Below, piece by piece: positions 34,932 to 43,913 of a DNA stretch of 64,000 bases. Source of the DNA: Lachnospiraceae bacterium (GTDB taxonomy: Bacteria > Bacillota > Clostridia > Lachnospirales > Lachnospiraceae); assembly GCA_017617545.1 (NCBI GenBank), contig JAFZVZ010000035.1:39347-103346 (forward strand), in the 5' to 3' direction. Under the pieces are notes generated by a model. It was not told where the DNA came from. It saw nothing but the letters and a program-made list of their open reading frames with translations, and ran no database searches. Position 1 is the first letter of the stretch; each line of letters starts with the position of its first letter. Made by a program: the position numbers and the translations under genes.

Positions 34932-36179
34932 TTATACCACACCTCCAAACTTTTTTCTACGATTTTCCGAGGAAAATGCAGCCGTTGTGGCGCCCTGTTT
35001 CATCAATTCGAAGTCAATCTCCGAGAGCGGTGTGCGGTTGCGGATGAGCGACGTGTAGATGCCCGCGCGTTCGTGGCAGCCGATCAGCAGGAAGCCTTTG
35101 AGAAGATCATCCTTCACGTAGAGCCGCTTGATCGACTCGGGCGTGGTCTCCTCGTAGCACTCGCCCTCGTAGGCGCCTGCCGTCATCGCGTGGAGTCCGA
35201 AGAACCCGATCGAGTTCATCGGCATGCCGCAGTCGAAGAGCTCCTCACCGCCCGCCATGTTCACGCCTGCCGCGTGGCCCTGCATGTAGGCGTTGGGGAA
35301 GATCGCGAGCACGCGGTTCGCGCCTATGGTCACGTCGTAACCTTCCGCGCAGTCACCCGCGGCGTAAATGCCGGGGATCGAGGTTGCCATGCGGTCATCC
35401 ACCACGATACCGCGGTTTACGGTGCCGCCGATCGCCTTCATAAGGCCGATGTTGGCGCGGACACCGACGGCGAGCACGAGTACGTCGAACGGTGCATCGG
35501 CGCCGCTCTTCATGTGAGCGACGTAGCTGCCGGAACCGTCCGGCTCAAACTTCGCGACGCTGTCACCAAGCAGGAAATGAATTCCGTGCTCCTCAAGTTT
35601 CTTCTGCATCAGTGCCGCGCATTCGTCATCGAGAATACTCGAGAGCACGCGGTTCGCAAGATCGCACACGGTGATGCTTGCGACGCGCTCCTGAATACCT
35701 TCCGCGCACTTTAAACCGATCAGTCCGGCACCGACGATCAGCACGCGGGATTCCGGCGTGATCGCCTGCTCGAGAGCAAGGGCATCGTCGAGGGTGAGGA
35801 AGGAGTATTTCTTCTCAACCGTATCAAGTCCCTCCATCGGGGGAACGAACGGCGACGAGCCTGCGGCTACGCAGACCGCGTCGTACGGAAGCACCGTGCC
35901 GTCGGATACGGTGACCGTCGAGTCATCGGGGTTGATCGCGGTTGCGGATTCCCCGTAGATAACTCGGACACCATTTTTCGTATAAAAGTCCTCGGCGCGG
36001 TAGTTCATGCGCGTGAGGTCGGTCTTTCCTTCGAGGTAGTAGGAGATGAGCGGACGGCAGTAGACTTCGTGTTTCTCCGCGGAGATGACGGTGATCTCAC
36101 CCTCCGTGTCCGTGCTGCGGATGCCCTCGATACAGCCTGCGGCTGCCACTCCGTTACCGATGATCACATATCGTTTCAT
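34932..36179 (-). CDS. FAD/NAD(P)-dependent oxidoreductase, probable GOGAT electron donor
   Basis: A 415-residue flavoprotein of the pyridine nucleotide-disulphide oxidoreductase class. The FAD motif VIIGNGVAAAGC is at the N-terminus, the NAD motif VLIVGAGLIGLKCAEG is near residue 145, and AGDCAEG near 285 completes FAD binding. It overlaps the ferredoxin gene by four bases. It probably passes electrons from NAD(P)H through that ferredoxin to the FMN subunit, taking the place of GltD. Confidence 0.88.
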   Translation of the reverse strand: MKRYVIIGNGVAAAGCIEGIRSTDTEGEITVISAEKHEVYCRPLISYYLEGKTDLTRMNYRAEDFYTKNGVRVIYGESATAINPDDSTVTVSDGTVLPYDAVCVAAGSSPFVPPMEGLDTVEKKYSFLTLDDALALEQAITPESRVLIVGAGLIGLKCAEGIQERVASITVCDLANRVLSSILDDECAALMQKKLEEHGIHFLLGDSVAKFEPDGSGSYVAHMKSGADAPFDVLVLAVGVRANIGLMKAIGGTVNRGIVVDDRMATSIPGIYAAGDCAEGYDVTIGANRVLAIFPNAYMQGHAAGVNMAGGEELFDCGMPMNSIGFFGLHAMTAGAYEGECYEETTPESIKRLYVKDDLLKGFLLIGCHERAGIYTSLIRNRTPLSEIDFELMKQGATTAAFSSENRRKKFGGVV

Positions 36180-36619
36180 AAGCTGTCACCTCGCTCTTCA
36201 TAGACGATCGCGCGGTTCGGGCAGCCCTTGACGCAGGCCGGCTCACCGACGGAATTGCTGAGGCAGAGCTCGCATTTCTGCATCGCGCCGTCCTCACCCG
36301 GGAGAAGCGCGCCGTACGGGCACACCAGAACACAGGTGTAGCAGGAGACGCAGCGCTCGCGGTGGATCCGGATGACGCCGTCCTCGCCGCGGTACAGGGC
36401 GCCTGCGATACAGCTCTTGACGCAGAGCGGATCCTTGCAGTGGCGGCAGGAGACCGCGTAGGAGATGTTGTCGTGTCCCTCCACGTGAACGCGGGGGTAG
36501 ATCGGCTTTCCTGCGAGCGCCGTCACCATATCTTTCTTGCCGGAGTTGGCAAATGCGCAGTTATACTCGCACAGATGACAACCCAGGCACCATTGTTCGT
36601 TTACATACACTCGTTTCAT
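36176..36619 (-). CDS. Multi-cluster 4Fe-4S ferredoxin, HycB-like
   Basis: A 147-residue iron-sulphur protein with four cysteine groups: CLGCHLCEYNC, CRHCKDPLCVKSC, CVSCYTCVLVC and CELC...CVKGC. This fits up to four 4Fe-4S clusters, as in HycB/HydN electron carriers. It lies four bases downstream of the FMN subunit and overlaps the FAD gene, so it is placed to link them. Confidence 0.92.
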   Translation of the reverse strand: MKRVYVNEQWCLGCHLCEYNCAFANSGKKDMVTALAGKPIYPRVHVEGHDNISYAVSCRHCKDPLCVKSCIAGALYRGEDGVIRIHRERCVSCYTCVLVCPYGALLPGEDGAMQKCELCLSNSVGEPACVKGCPNRAIVYEERGDSL

Positions 36620-36623
36620 AGGC

Positions 36624-38129
36624 TCACTCTCCTGCGTGGGAGATACCGAGGATCTCCAGTTCTTTCTCCGTGAGGCCGACGCCGCGAAGCATCAGCCGGT
36701 TGCCGCGAAGGGCTTCGATGGAGTTGATACCCATGCCGCCCAGGAGTTCTTTGATCTCGTGCTTCCACGCGGTCATCAGGTTGATGAGCCGCTCGCTTCC
36801 CATGTCGGGGTTGAGGCGCTTCACGAGGTCGGGGCGCTGCGTTGCGATACCCCAGTTGCATTTGCCGCTCTGGCACGTACGGCACAGATGGCACCCGAGT
36901 GCGAGCAGGGCAGCGGTTGCGATGTAGCAGGCGTCCGCGCCGAGCGCGATGGCCTTGACCACATCGGAGGCGCTGCGGATGGAACCGCCGACGACGAGCG
37001 ATACGTTGTTGCGGATACCCTCGTCGCGCAGACGCTGGTCAACAGCCGCGAGAGCAAGCTCGATCGGGATACCGACGTTGTCGCGGATCCTCGTGGGAGC
37101 CGCTCCGGTACCGCCGCGGAAACCGTCGATCGCGATGATGTCCGCGCCGCTCCTGGCGATACCGCTTGCGATCGCCGCAATATTATGGACGGCCGCTACC
37201 TTGACGATGACGGGCTTGCGGTAGCCGGTCGCTTCTTTTAAGGAAAATACAAGCTGTCTCAGGTCCTCGATCGAGTAGATATCGTGATGAGGAGCCGGGG
37301 AGATCGCGTCCGAACCCTCGGGGATCATACGTGTTCTCGAGACATCACCGACGATCTTCGCGCCGGGAAGGTGTCCGCCGATACCGGGCTTTGCGCCCTG
37401 GCCCATCTTGATCTCGATCGCGGCACCGGCCTCGAGGTACTGCTCGTGCACGCCGAAACGTCCGCTCGCCACCTGCACGATCGTGTTCGGTCCGTATACG
37501 TAGAAATCTTCGTGCAGACCGCCCTCACCGGTGTTATAGAGAATGCCGAGCTCCGTAGCCGCGCGGGCGAGGGAAGCATGGGCATTGTAGCTGATGGAAC
37601 CGTAGCTCATCGCGGAGAACATCACAGGCATCGACAGCGTCACATGCGGCGGAAGGTCGCACACAAGGTTGCCGTCCGCATAGCGCGTCATCTTCTCGGG
37701 GCGCTTGCCGAGCGTAACCTGCGTCTCCATCGGCTCGCGAAGAGGGTCGATCGGAGGGTTGGTCACCTGGGAGGCGTTGATCAGGATGCGGTCCCAGTAC
37801 ACCGGCAACGGCTTCGGGTTGCCCATGGAGGAGAGCAGCACGCCGCCGCTTCCCGCCTGCTTGTAGATCTCGCGGATCGTATCGTTCTGCCAGTTCGCAT
37901 TTTCCCGAAGCTGACAGTCACTCTTCACGATCTTAAGGGCGCGCGTCGGGCACAGCGAGACGCAGCGCTGGCAGTTCACACATTTGCTCTCGTCGCTGAT
38001 CATTTTACCGGTTTCCGGGTTAAATGAATGAACCTCGTTGGCGCACTGTCGCTCACATACGCGGCAGGCGATACAGCGGTCCGGATTCCGCACAACTTCA
38101 AATTCCGGATAGATAAAATCGATGCCCAT
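36624..38129 (-). CDS. Glutamate synthase FMN-binding subunit with N-terminal ferredoxin domain
   Basis: A 501-residue protein. Residues about 15-65 carry two CxxCxxC-type cluster motifs (CIACRVCERQC, CVNCQRCVSLC). The rest is the central glutamate synthase barrel: MSYGSISYNAHASLARAA, GEGG, GQGAKPGIGGHLPG, SPAPHHDIYSIEDL, and a CRTCQSGKC cluster near 420. It converts 2-oxoglutarate and ammonia to glutamate. It shares one base with the glutaminase subunit. Confidence 0.93.
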   Translation of the reverse strand: MGIDFIYPEFEVVRNPDRCIACRVCERQCANEVHSFNPETGKMISDESKCVNCQRCVSLCPTRALKIVKSDCQLRENANWQNDTIREIYKQAGSGGVLLSSMGNPKPLPVYWDRILINASQVTNPPIDPLREPMETQVTLGKRPEKMTRYADGNLVCDLPPHVTLSMPVMFSAMSYGSISYNAHASLARAATELGILYNTGEGGLHEDFYVYGPNTIVQVASGRFGVHEQYLEAGAAIEIKMGQGAKPGIGGHLPGAKIVGDVSRTRMIPEGSDAISPAPHHDIYSIEDLRQLVFSLKEATGYRKPVIVKVAAVHNIAAIASGIARSGADIIAIDGFRGGTGAAPTRIRDNVGIPIELALAAVDQRLRDEGIRNNVSLVVGGSIRSASDVVKAIALGADACYIATAALLALGCHLCRTCQSGKCNWGIATQRPDLVKRLNPDMGSERLINLMTAWKHEIKELLGGMGINSIEALRGNRLMLRGVGLTEKELEILGISHAGE

Positions 38130-39223
38130 CAGTATGCTCCTTCCTTTACGCGAACGATCACCGGTTCCCCGCCGGCGGGAGACCAGATATTTTCCGCCTC
38201 AGGCTCCATCGCGCGGATGGCCGCCTCCTCACTGGCGATAAATACGCGGTCGTCCTTCTCACCGACAACCATGGAACGCAGCTTCAAACGGTCATTGAGT
38301 GCCATCAGGCCTCCCGTGAAACCGACCACGATGGAGAACGGACCGGTTACCAGCAGGCTCGGGAACACCGTGCGGAGGAACGCAAGTCGCTTCTTCGTTG
38401 CCTCGTCGGGTTCCTTGTCGATCGTGCTCCAGAACGGAGCGGCGATGACGTTGGCGGCTTCCGTGAGCGTCAGACCCTGCACACGGACCAGGTAGTCCAT
38501 GATGTAGGTGATGACCTCGGTATCGGTCTGCAGCGTACATTTGTATCCGAACATCTCGATAAATCTGCGGTTCGCATCGTAGGAGGAAATCTCACCGTTG
38601 TGGACGATGGACGTATCCAGCAGCGTGAACGGATGAGCGCCGCCCCACCAGCCGGGGGTGTTCGTCGGGTAGCGTCCGTGTGCCGTCCAGCAGTAGCCCT
38701 CGTACTCCTCGAGGCGGTAGAACTCGCCGACATCCTCGGGGAAGCCGACCGCTTTGAAGGTTCCCATGTTCTTTCCGCTGGAAAATACGTACGCGCCCTT
38801 AAGCTGCGTGTTGATGCGCATGACCGCGCGTGCGACGAACTCCTTCTCGTCGACCTGCATGCTGCGAAGCATCGACTGCAGCGGTGCCACGAAGTAACGC
38901 CAGATGATCGGCTCATCGGTGATGGCCGGAATTTTGCGTGTGGGGATGATCTCCGAACGGACGATCTCGAAGTATTCCTTTAAGAATGCCTCGCAGTCCT
39001 TACGCGTCGTGCGGTCGTTGAAGAACATGTGAAGCGCATAGAAATCCTTGTACTCGGGATAGATGCCGTAACCGGCAAATCCGCCGCCGAGGCCGTTCGA
39101 GCGGTCGTGCATCGGGATCATGCACTGAGCGATCTTATCGCCGGGCATGCGGGTTCCTTCCTTCGAAATTACAGCAGCGATGGCGCATCCGGACGGAATG
39201 CGTACCTGACCTTCCAGTTTCAT
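38129..39223 (-). CDS. Glutamate synthase glutaminase subunit (class II amidotransferase)
   Basis: A 364-residue Ntn-type glutamine amidotransferase that releases ammonia for the FMN subunit. Cys13 in IPSGCAIAAV is the expected nucleophile, implying removal of a 12-residue propeptide. WTAHGRYPTNTPGWWGGAHPF (read in parts) and HNGEISSYDAN match the family. It is the first gene of the leftward operon, about 160 bases from its promoter with a terminator-like leader between. Confidence 0.9.
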   Translation of the reverse strand: MKLEGQVRIPSGCAIAAVISKEGTRMPGDKIAQCMIPMHDRSNGLGGGFAGYGIYPEYKDFYALHMFFNDRTTRKDCEAFLKEYFEIVRSEIIPTRKIPAITDEPIIWRYFVAPLQSMLRSMQVDEKEFVARAVMRINTQLKGAYVFSSGKNMGTFKAVGFPEDVGEFYRLEEYEGYCWTAHGRYPTNTPGWWGGAHPFTLLDTSIVHNGEISSYDANRRFIEMFGYKCTLQTDTEVITYIMDYLVRVQGLTLTEAANVIAAPFWSTIDKEPDEATKKRLAFLRTVFPSLLVTGPFSIVVGFTGGLMALNDRLKLRSMVVGEKDDRVFIASEEAAIRAMEPEAENIWSPAGGEPVIVRVKEGAY

Positions 39224-39317
39224 GGTTCGGTTCCTTTCCTTTCATTAGATCCAACATGAGCACGCGGTCAACATATGTTGTACGGGTACTGTCGATATGT
39301 TGTATAAATACAGAAAA

Positions 39318-39376
39318 GGCGCTCATCGATACACAGACACAATGCCTGCACATCAATGAACGCCTTTGCTCATTTG
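39318..39376 (-). terminator. Leader terminator of the glutamate synthase operon
   Basis: In the minus-strand transcript AAAGGCGTTCATTGAT pairs with ATCGATGAGCGCCTTT (16 positions with a few G-U pairs) around a 21-base loop, followed by a T-rich tail. It lies right after transcription start, so it probably works as an attenuator. Confidence 0.7.
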
Positions 39377-39381
39377 CCCGC

Positions 39382-39410
39382 ATTATACGACCGTATTAGT
39401 TTTCTGTCAA
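39382..39410 (-). promoter_or_regulatory. Promoter of the glutamate synthase operon
   Basis: TTGACA, 17 bases, TATAAT on the minus strand: full consensus. Confidence 0.92.
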
Positions 39411-39459
39411 GAACTTTTTTTCATCGCGTTAAAGCGCGAAAAATTTTTCGAAAAAGGGG

Positions 39460-39488
39460 TTGACAACCCAAAATCGCAGGTGTATAAT
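39460..39488 (+). promoter_or_regulatory. glnN promoter
   Basis: TTGACA, 17 bases, TATAAT with a TG one base before. It is divergent from the operon promoter 50 bases away. Confidence 0.92.
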
Positions 39489-39509
39489 CCGGCACATAAA
39501 GGCAATGGC

Positions 39510-39547
39510 GTCTTTGAGTTTTCACACTCAGAGACGCTTTTTCTTTT
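39510..39547 (+). terminator. First leader terminator of glnN
   Basis: GCGTCTTTGAGT pairs with ACTCAGAGACGC around TTTCAC, then TTTTTCTTTTT. It precedes the gene by about 140 bases, so it must be read through for glnN expression. Confidence 0.85.
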
Positions 39548-39612
39548 TCACCGGAAGAACGGTGATACGGTCCCGACGGATTACGGGATCCAACAATCTT
39601 ATATGGAAAAGC

Positions 39613-39674
39613 AAAGGGCAAAGGCGTCCTTCCGTATTACAGGCGGAAGACCCTTTGCCCTTCAGTTTTTTACA
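39613..39674 (+). terminator. Second leader terminator of glnN
   Basis: AAGGGCAAAGG pairs with CCTTTGCCCTT with an inner TTCCG/CGGAA stem, followed by TTTTTT, just before the glnN ribosome site. Two terminators in tandem point to antitermination control. Confidence 0.8.
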
Positions 39675-39689
39675 AACAAGGAGGACAAC

Positions 39690-41786
39690 ATGAAAACAGT
39701 ATCGGATTACTTCGGAAGCATGGTTTTTGACGACAGAGTGATGCGCGCCAATCTTTCGGCGGATGTGTATCGCTCCCTTCGCAAAACGATCGATGAGGGC
39801 AAGGAGCTCGACATCAGCGTGGCCAATGCGGTGGCGGAGGCAATGAAGAATTGGGCAGTGGAGAAAGGCGCAACGCATTTTACGCACTGGTTCCAGCCGC
39901 TCACCGGTATCACCGCGGAGAAGCATGACAGCTTCATCAGCCCGGCTCCGGACGGAAGCGTGATCATGGAATTCTCCGGCAAGGAGCTCATCAAGGGTGA
40001 GCCGGACGCATCCTCGTTCCCGAGCGGCGGCCTTCGCGCAACGTTTGAGGCGAGAGGCTACACCGCGTGGGATCCTACCTCGTACGCATTTATCAAAGGA
40101 AAGACGCTCTGCATCCCGACCGCGTTCTGTTCGTACGGCGGTCCGGCGCTCGACAAGAAGACGCCGCTGCTTCGTTCGATGGAAGTATTGAGCAAGCAGG
40201 CGCTCCGCATCCTGAAGCTCTTCGGCAACAAGACCGCGAAGCGGGTTGTCTCCTCGGTCGGACCGGAGCAGGAGTACTTCCTTGTTACGAAGGAAATGTT
40301 TGACAAGCGTCCCGACCTGTGCTTCACCGGCCGCACGCTCTTCGGTGCAAAGCCTCCGAAGGGACAGGAGATGGACGATCATTACTTCGGCGTGATCAAG
40401 CCCAGAGTTGCCGCTTTCATGGAAGACCTTAACGATGAGCTCTGGAAGCTCGGCATCCTTGCCAAGACGGAGCACAATGAGGTTGCTCCGGCGCAGCACG
40501 AGCTTGCACCGATCTACTCGACGACCAACATCGCAACCGATCACAACCAGTTGACGATGGAGATCATGCAGAAGGTTGCCGCCAAGCACGGCCTTGTGTG
40601 TCTGCTTCATGAGAAGCCGTTCGCAGGTGTCAACGGCTCCGGCAAGCACAACAACTGGTCGATCGCAACGGACCGCGGACAGAACCTTCTCTCCCCGGGC
40701 GAGACGCCGTATGAAAATGCTCAGTTCCTGTTGTTCCTGTGCGCTGTCATCAAGGCAGTCGACGATTACCAGGATCTGCTCCGTCTCTCGGTAGCGACCG
40801 CAGGCAACGATCACCGTCTCGGTGCGAACGAGGCACCGCCGGCAGTCATCTCGATCTTCTTAGGAGACGAGCTCAACGCCGTCATGGAGGCGATCGAGAA
40901 CGATACGCCTTACGCAGGTACGGAGAAGAAGGAAATGCGCCTCGGTGTCGATGTCCTTCCGAAGTTCAACCGCGATACGACGGACCGCAACCGTACGTCG
41001 CCGTTCGCATTTACCGGAAACAAGTTCGAGTTCCGTATGCTCGGTTCCTCCAACAGCATCGCCTGCGCGAACATCATGCTCAACGCAGCAGTGGCTGAGA
41101 GCCTTCGCATCTATGCAGACCGCCTGGAGAAGGCAGAGGACTTCGAGACCGCACTGCATGAGATGATCCGCAAGACGATCCGCGATCACAAGCGCATCAT
41201 CTTCAACGGCAACGGTTACGACGATGCATGGATCAAGGAAGCAACCGAGAAGAGAGGCCTTCTCAACTACCGCACGACGGCGGACTGCATGCCTCACCTG
41301 CTGGATGAGAAGAACGTGAAGATGCTCACCGGACTCGGTGTATTTTCGGAGGAAGAGCTTCGCTCCAGAACGGACATCATGCTTGAGAACTACTGCAAGA
41401 GCGTGATCATCGAGGCGAACACGATGGTCGATATGGCCCGCACGCTGATCGCACCGGCGATCGAGTCTTACGCATGCCACGTGGCTAAGGCAGCGGCTGC
41501 CAAGAAGGCGGTTGTGCCGGATCTGAGCTGCGGCTATGAGAGCGATCTCGTGAAGAAGCTTTCGTCCCTGACGGATGCGATCAGCATTCGCACGGACGCT
41601 CTGTCGGAGGCCATCCTGGCAGTCGGCGAGGCAAAGGATATCTTCGAGGAGTCGGAGAAGGTGAGAGACCTGCTTCTCCCGAAGATGACCGAGCTTCGTA
41701 TCCCGTGCGACCAGGCAGAGGTCATCACGGCCCGCAGCTACTGGCCGTTCCCGACCTACGGCGAGCTTCTCTTTGGCGTAAAATAA
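39690..41786 (+). CDS. glnN: Glutamine synthetase type III
   Basis: A 698-residue enzyme of the GSIII family, which is much longer than GSI and common in Bacteroides and Clostridia. Signals are [21 protein letters not shown] (in parts), [37 protein letters not shown] and [19 protein letters not shown] 39690 follows AAGGAGG; the long in-frame extension upstream crosses the promoter and both terminators, so it is not coding. Confidence 0.97.
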   Translation: MKTVSDYFGSMVFDDRVMRANLSADVYRSLRKTIDEGKELDISVANAVAEAMKNWAVEKGATHFTHWFQPLTGITAEKHDSFISPAPDGSVIMEFSGKELIKGEPDASSFPSGGLRATFEARGYTAWDPTSYAFIKGKTLCIPTAFCSYGGPALDKKTPLLRSMEVLSKQALRILKLFGNKTAKRVVSSVGPEQEYFLVTKEMFDKRPDLCFTGRTLFGAKPPKGQEMDDHYFGVIKPRVAAFMEDLNDELWKLGILAKTEHNEVAPAQHELAPIYSTTNIATDHNQLTMEIMQKVAAKHGLVCLLHEKPFAGVNGSGKHNNWSIATDRGQNLLSPGETPYENAQFLLFLCAVIKAVDDYQDLLRLSVATAGNDHRLGANEAPPAVISIFLGDELNAVMEAIENDTPYAGTEKKEMRLGVDVLPKFNRDTTDRNRTSPFAFTGNKFEFRMLGSSNSIACANIMLNAAVAESLRIYADRLEKAEDFETALHEMIRKTIRDHKRIIFNGNGYDDAWIKEATEKRGLLNYRTTADCMPHLLDEKNVKMLTGLGVFSEEELRSRTDIMLENYCKSVIIEANTMVDMARTLIAPAIESYACHVAKAAAAKKAVVPDLSCGYESDLVKKLSSLTDAISIRTDALSEAILAVGEAKDIFEESEKVRDLLLPKMTELRIPCDQAEVITARSYWPFPTYGELLFGVK

Positions 41787-41824
41787 CCAACAATTACTTT
41801 CATTTTAATCCAACACCTTTGTCG

Positions 41825-41885
41825 GTCGGCGCGAACAGCTGATAGTGTCCTCGCGCGAAGCGCGCCGACGGGCGGAGGCCCCTCC
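41825..41885 (+). promoter_or_regulatory. Structured glnN-amt spacer
   Basis: GTCGGCGCG at 41825 pairs with CGCGCCGAC at 41861, and GGAGG-CC-CCTCC forms a second hairpin at 41874-41885. No T run is seen. It could be an RNA control element for amt. Confidence 0.5.
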
Positions 41886-41935
41886 GGGAAGAACTATATG
41901 ATATTGGGGAATAAACAGCAAAGGAAGTGGACAAT

Positions 41936-43714
41936 ATGTCAGAAGAATTGACCAAGATCTTGGAAGAGACCGTCAGCGGCGAAGTATTTGCCATCTGGTT
42001 TTTGATCGGCGCCGCGCTCGTGTTCTTTATGCAAGCCGGATTTGCCATGGTAGAGACCGGTTTTACCCGTGCGAAAAATGCGGGCAATATCATCATGAAG
42101 AACCTCATGGACTTCTGTATCGGCACCGTTGTGTTTGTTCTCCTCGGTTTCAGCCTGATGTGCGCGGAAGATTATGTATGCGGGTTCATCGGTGTTCCGA
42201 ACCTGAAGATCCTCACGGACTTCGGTGGTTTCCTGAAGGCCGGTAACGCACCTGTATTCGTATTCAACCTTGTGTTCTGCGCGACGGCAGCCACGATCGT
42301 ATCGGGCGCCATGGCAGAGCGCACGAAGTTTATCTCGTATTGCATTTACTCCGGTGTGATTTCCTTGTTTGTCTATCCGGTCGAGGCCGGCTGGGTATGG
42401 AACTCGCAGGGCTGGCTTGCGGAGATGGGTTTCCACGATTTCGCAGGTTCCGCAGCGATCCATTCCGTCGGCGGTATCACCGCTTTGATCGGTGCCATCC
42501 TGGTCGGTCCTCGTCTCGGAAAATACGTTCGTGACGAGAAGGGCAAGGTTAAGAAGGTCAACGCTATTCCCGGCCATGCGATCACACTCGGTGCTCTCGG
42601 ATGCTTCATCCTGTGGTTCGGCTGGTACGGCTTCAACGGCGCAGCCGCATGGGATCAGAACTCCTTAGCGTCCATCTTCGTTACCACGACGATCGCTCCG
42701 GCGGTTGCCACTGTTGTGACGATGATCTACACCTGGATCAAGAACGGTAAGCCTGATGTTTCGATGTGCTTGAACGGCTCGCTGGCCGGCCTTGTCGGTA
42801 TCACCGCAGGCTGTGACGCGCTGGACGCACTCGGCTCCGTCATCGTCGGTGTCGTATCCGGTATCCTGGTAGTTGTAGTCGTTGAGTTCCTTGATCTGAA
42901 GCTTCACATCGACGATCCTGTCGGTGCCGTGGGTGTTCATTTTGCAAACGGTGTCTGGGGTACGATCGCAGTCGGTCTGCTGGCAAACCCGGATGCTCCC
43001 GCAGGACTGAAGGGCTTGTTCTACACCGGTAGTCCCAAGCTGTTAGGCATTCAGACGCTCGGTATCGTTGCCATCCTCGCATGGACGACAGTGATGATGC
43101 TGATCACCTTCATGATCATCAAGAAGACCATCGGTCTCCGCGTTTCGGCGGAGGAAGAGATCCGCGGTCTGGACAGTACCGAGCACGGTCTGCTGAACGC
43201 ATACGCAGATTTCGTACCGGCAGTCGGCAGCATCGATTACGGTTTGCTCTCCTTCGCAGGTGAGGCTGCAGCAGCGGCTCCCGTGGTTGTCGCGGGTGAC
43301 ACTCCGGTAGCGGAAGCGATCCCGGTTCACAAGGTTCCGACGTTCGACGACGGTTCGCCGAAGTTCACGAAGATCGAGATCGTGTGCAAGGAGACTCGCC
43401 TGGAGAGCCTGAAGAACGCGATGATGGATCTCGGCATCACCGGCATGACCGTATCTCACGTACTCGGCTGCGGCGCGCAGAAGGGTACCCCGGAGTACTA
43501 CCGTGGTGTTCCGGTTGAGGCAACGCTGCTTCCGAAGATCCAGGTCGACATCGTAGTCAGCAAGGTTCCTGTAAGAAGCGTCATCGAGACGGCGAAGAAG
43601 GTTCTGTACACCGGTCATATCGGCGACGGCAAGATCTTCGTATACGATGTGGAAAATGTAGTCAAGGTTCGTACCGGTGAGGAAGGCTACGACGCATTGC
43701 AGGATGTTGAGTAA
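41936..43714 (+). CDS. amt: Ammonium transporter fused to a PII signalling domain
   Basis: A 592-residue fusion. Residues 1-430 form an Amt channel with about 11 helices (MQAGFAMVETGF, DFAGSAAIHSVGG, WFGWYGFNGA, GAVGVHFANGVWGT). After an Ala/Pro-rich linker, residues about 475-592 are a GlnB-like PII domain (TKIEIVCKETRLESLKNAM, T-loop with YYRG, TGHIGDGKIFVYDVENVVKVRTGE in parts). PII normally plugs Amt when nitrogen is ample; here it is tethered. ATG 41936 has AAGGAAG upstream. Confidence 0.95.
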   Translation: MSEELTKILEETVSGEVFAIWFLIGAALVFFMQAGFAMVETGFTRAKNAGNIIMKNLMDFCIGTVVFVLLGFSLMCAEDYVCGFIGVPNLKILTDFGGFLKAGNAPVFVFNLVFCATAATIVSGAMAERTKFISYCIYSGVISLFVYPVEAGWVWNSQGWLAEMGFHDFAGSAAIHSVGGITALIGAILVGPRLGKYVRDEKGKVKKVNAIPGHAITLGALGCFILWFGWYGFNGAAAWDQNSLASIFVTTTIAPAVATVVTMIYTWIKNGKPDVSMCLNGSLAGLVGITAGCDALDALGSVIVGVVSGILVVVVVEFLDLKLHIDDPVGAVGVHFANGVWGTIAVGLLANPDAPAGLKGLFYTGSPKLLGIQTLGIVAILAWTTVMMLITFMIIKKTIGLRVSAEEEIRGLDSTEHGLLNAYADFVPAVGSIDYGLLSFAGEAAAAAPVVVAGDTPVAEAIPVHKVPTFDDGSPKFTKIEIVCKETRLESLKNAMMDLGITGMTVSHVLGCGAQKGTPEYYRGVPVEATLLPKIQVDIVVSKVPVRSVIETAKKVLYTGHIGDGKIFVYDVENVVKVRTGEEGYDALQDVE

Positions 43715-43814
43715 AAACAGTCGCAATACACCGTGCGACATTGAGGAATATGGAAGAGTTCGGTCCGTGGGCACAGGGTTGCCGGGAACCGGACAACAAA
43801 GAAATAAAACATCA

Positions 43815-43845
43815 TGGGGAAGCGCCGTATAAAAGCGCTTCCCCA
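43815..43845 (+). promoter_or_regulatory. Hairpin in the asnB leader
   Basis: TGGGGAAGCGC and GCGCTTCCCCA form a perfect 11-bp stem with a 9-base loop. No T run follows. It lies about 70 bases before asnB. Confidence 0.6.
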
Positions 43846-43859
43846 ACAATGGTATAGAC

Positions 43860-43892
43860 GGACAAACAAAGGACAAACAAAGGACAAACAAA
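43860..43892 (+). repeat. Three exact 11-base tandem repeats before asnB
   Basis: GGACAAACAAA occurs three times head to tail between the leader hairpin and the asnB ribosome site. Confidence 0.95.
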
Positions 43893-43913
43893 GATTTCGG
43901 AGGAAACAGGCGT

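Noticed and set aside
34305-35714. 469-codon frame antisense to the glutamate synthase genes
   Set aside because: No start signal and no motif; the sense proteins are complete.
39318-39674. Classical ANTAR dual hexaloop RNA motif
   Set aside because: The terminators are clear, but I could not find two 6-base loops with A at position 1 and G at position 4.
43860-43892. Possible CRISPR-like array
   Set aside because: Three 11-base units without spacers; no cas genes anywhere in the window.
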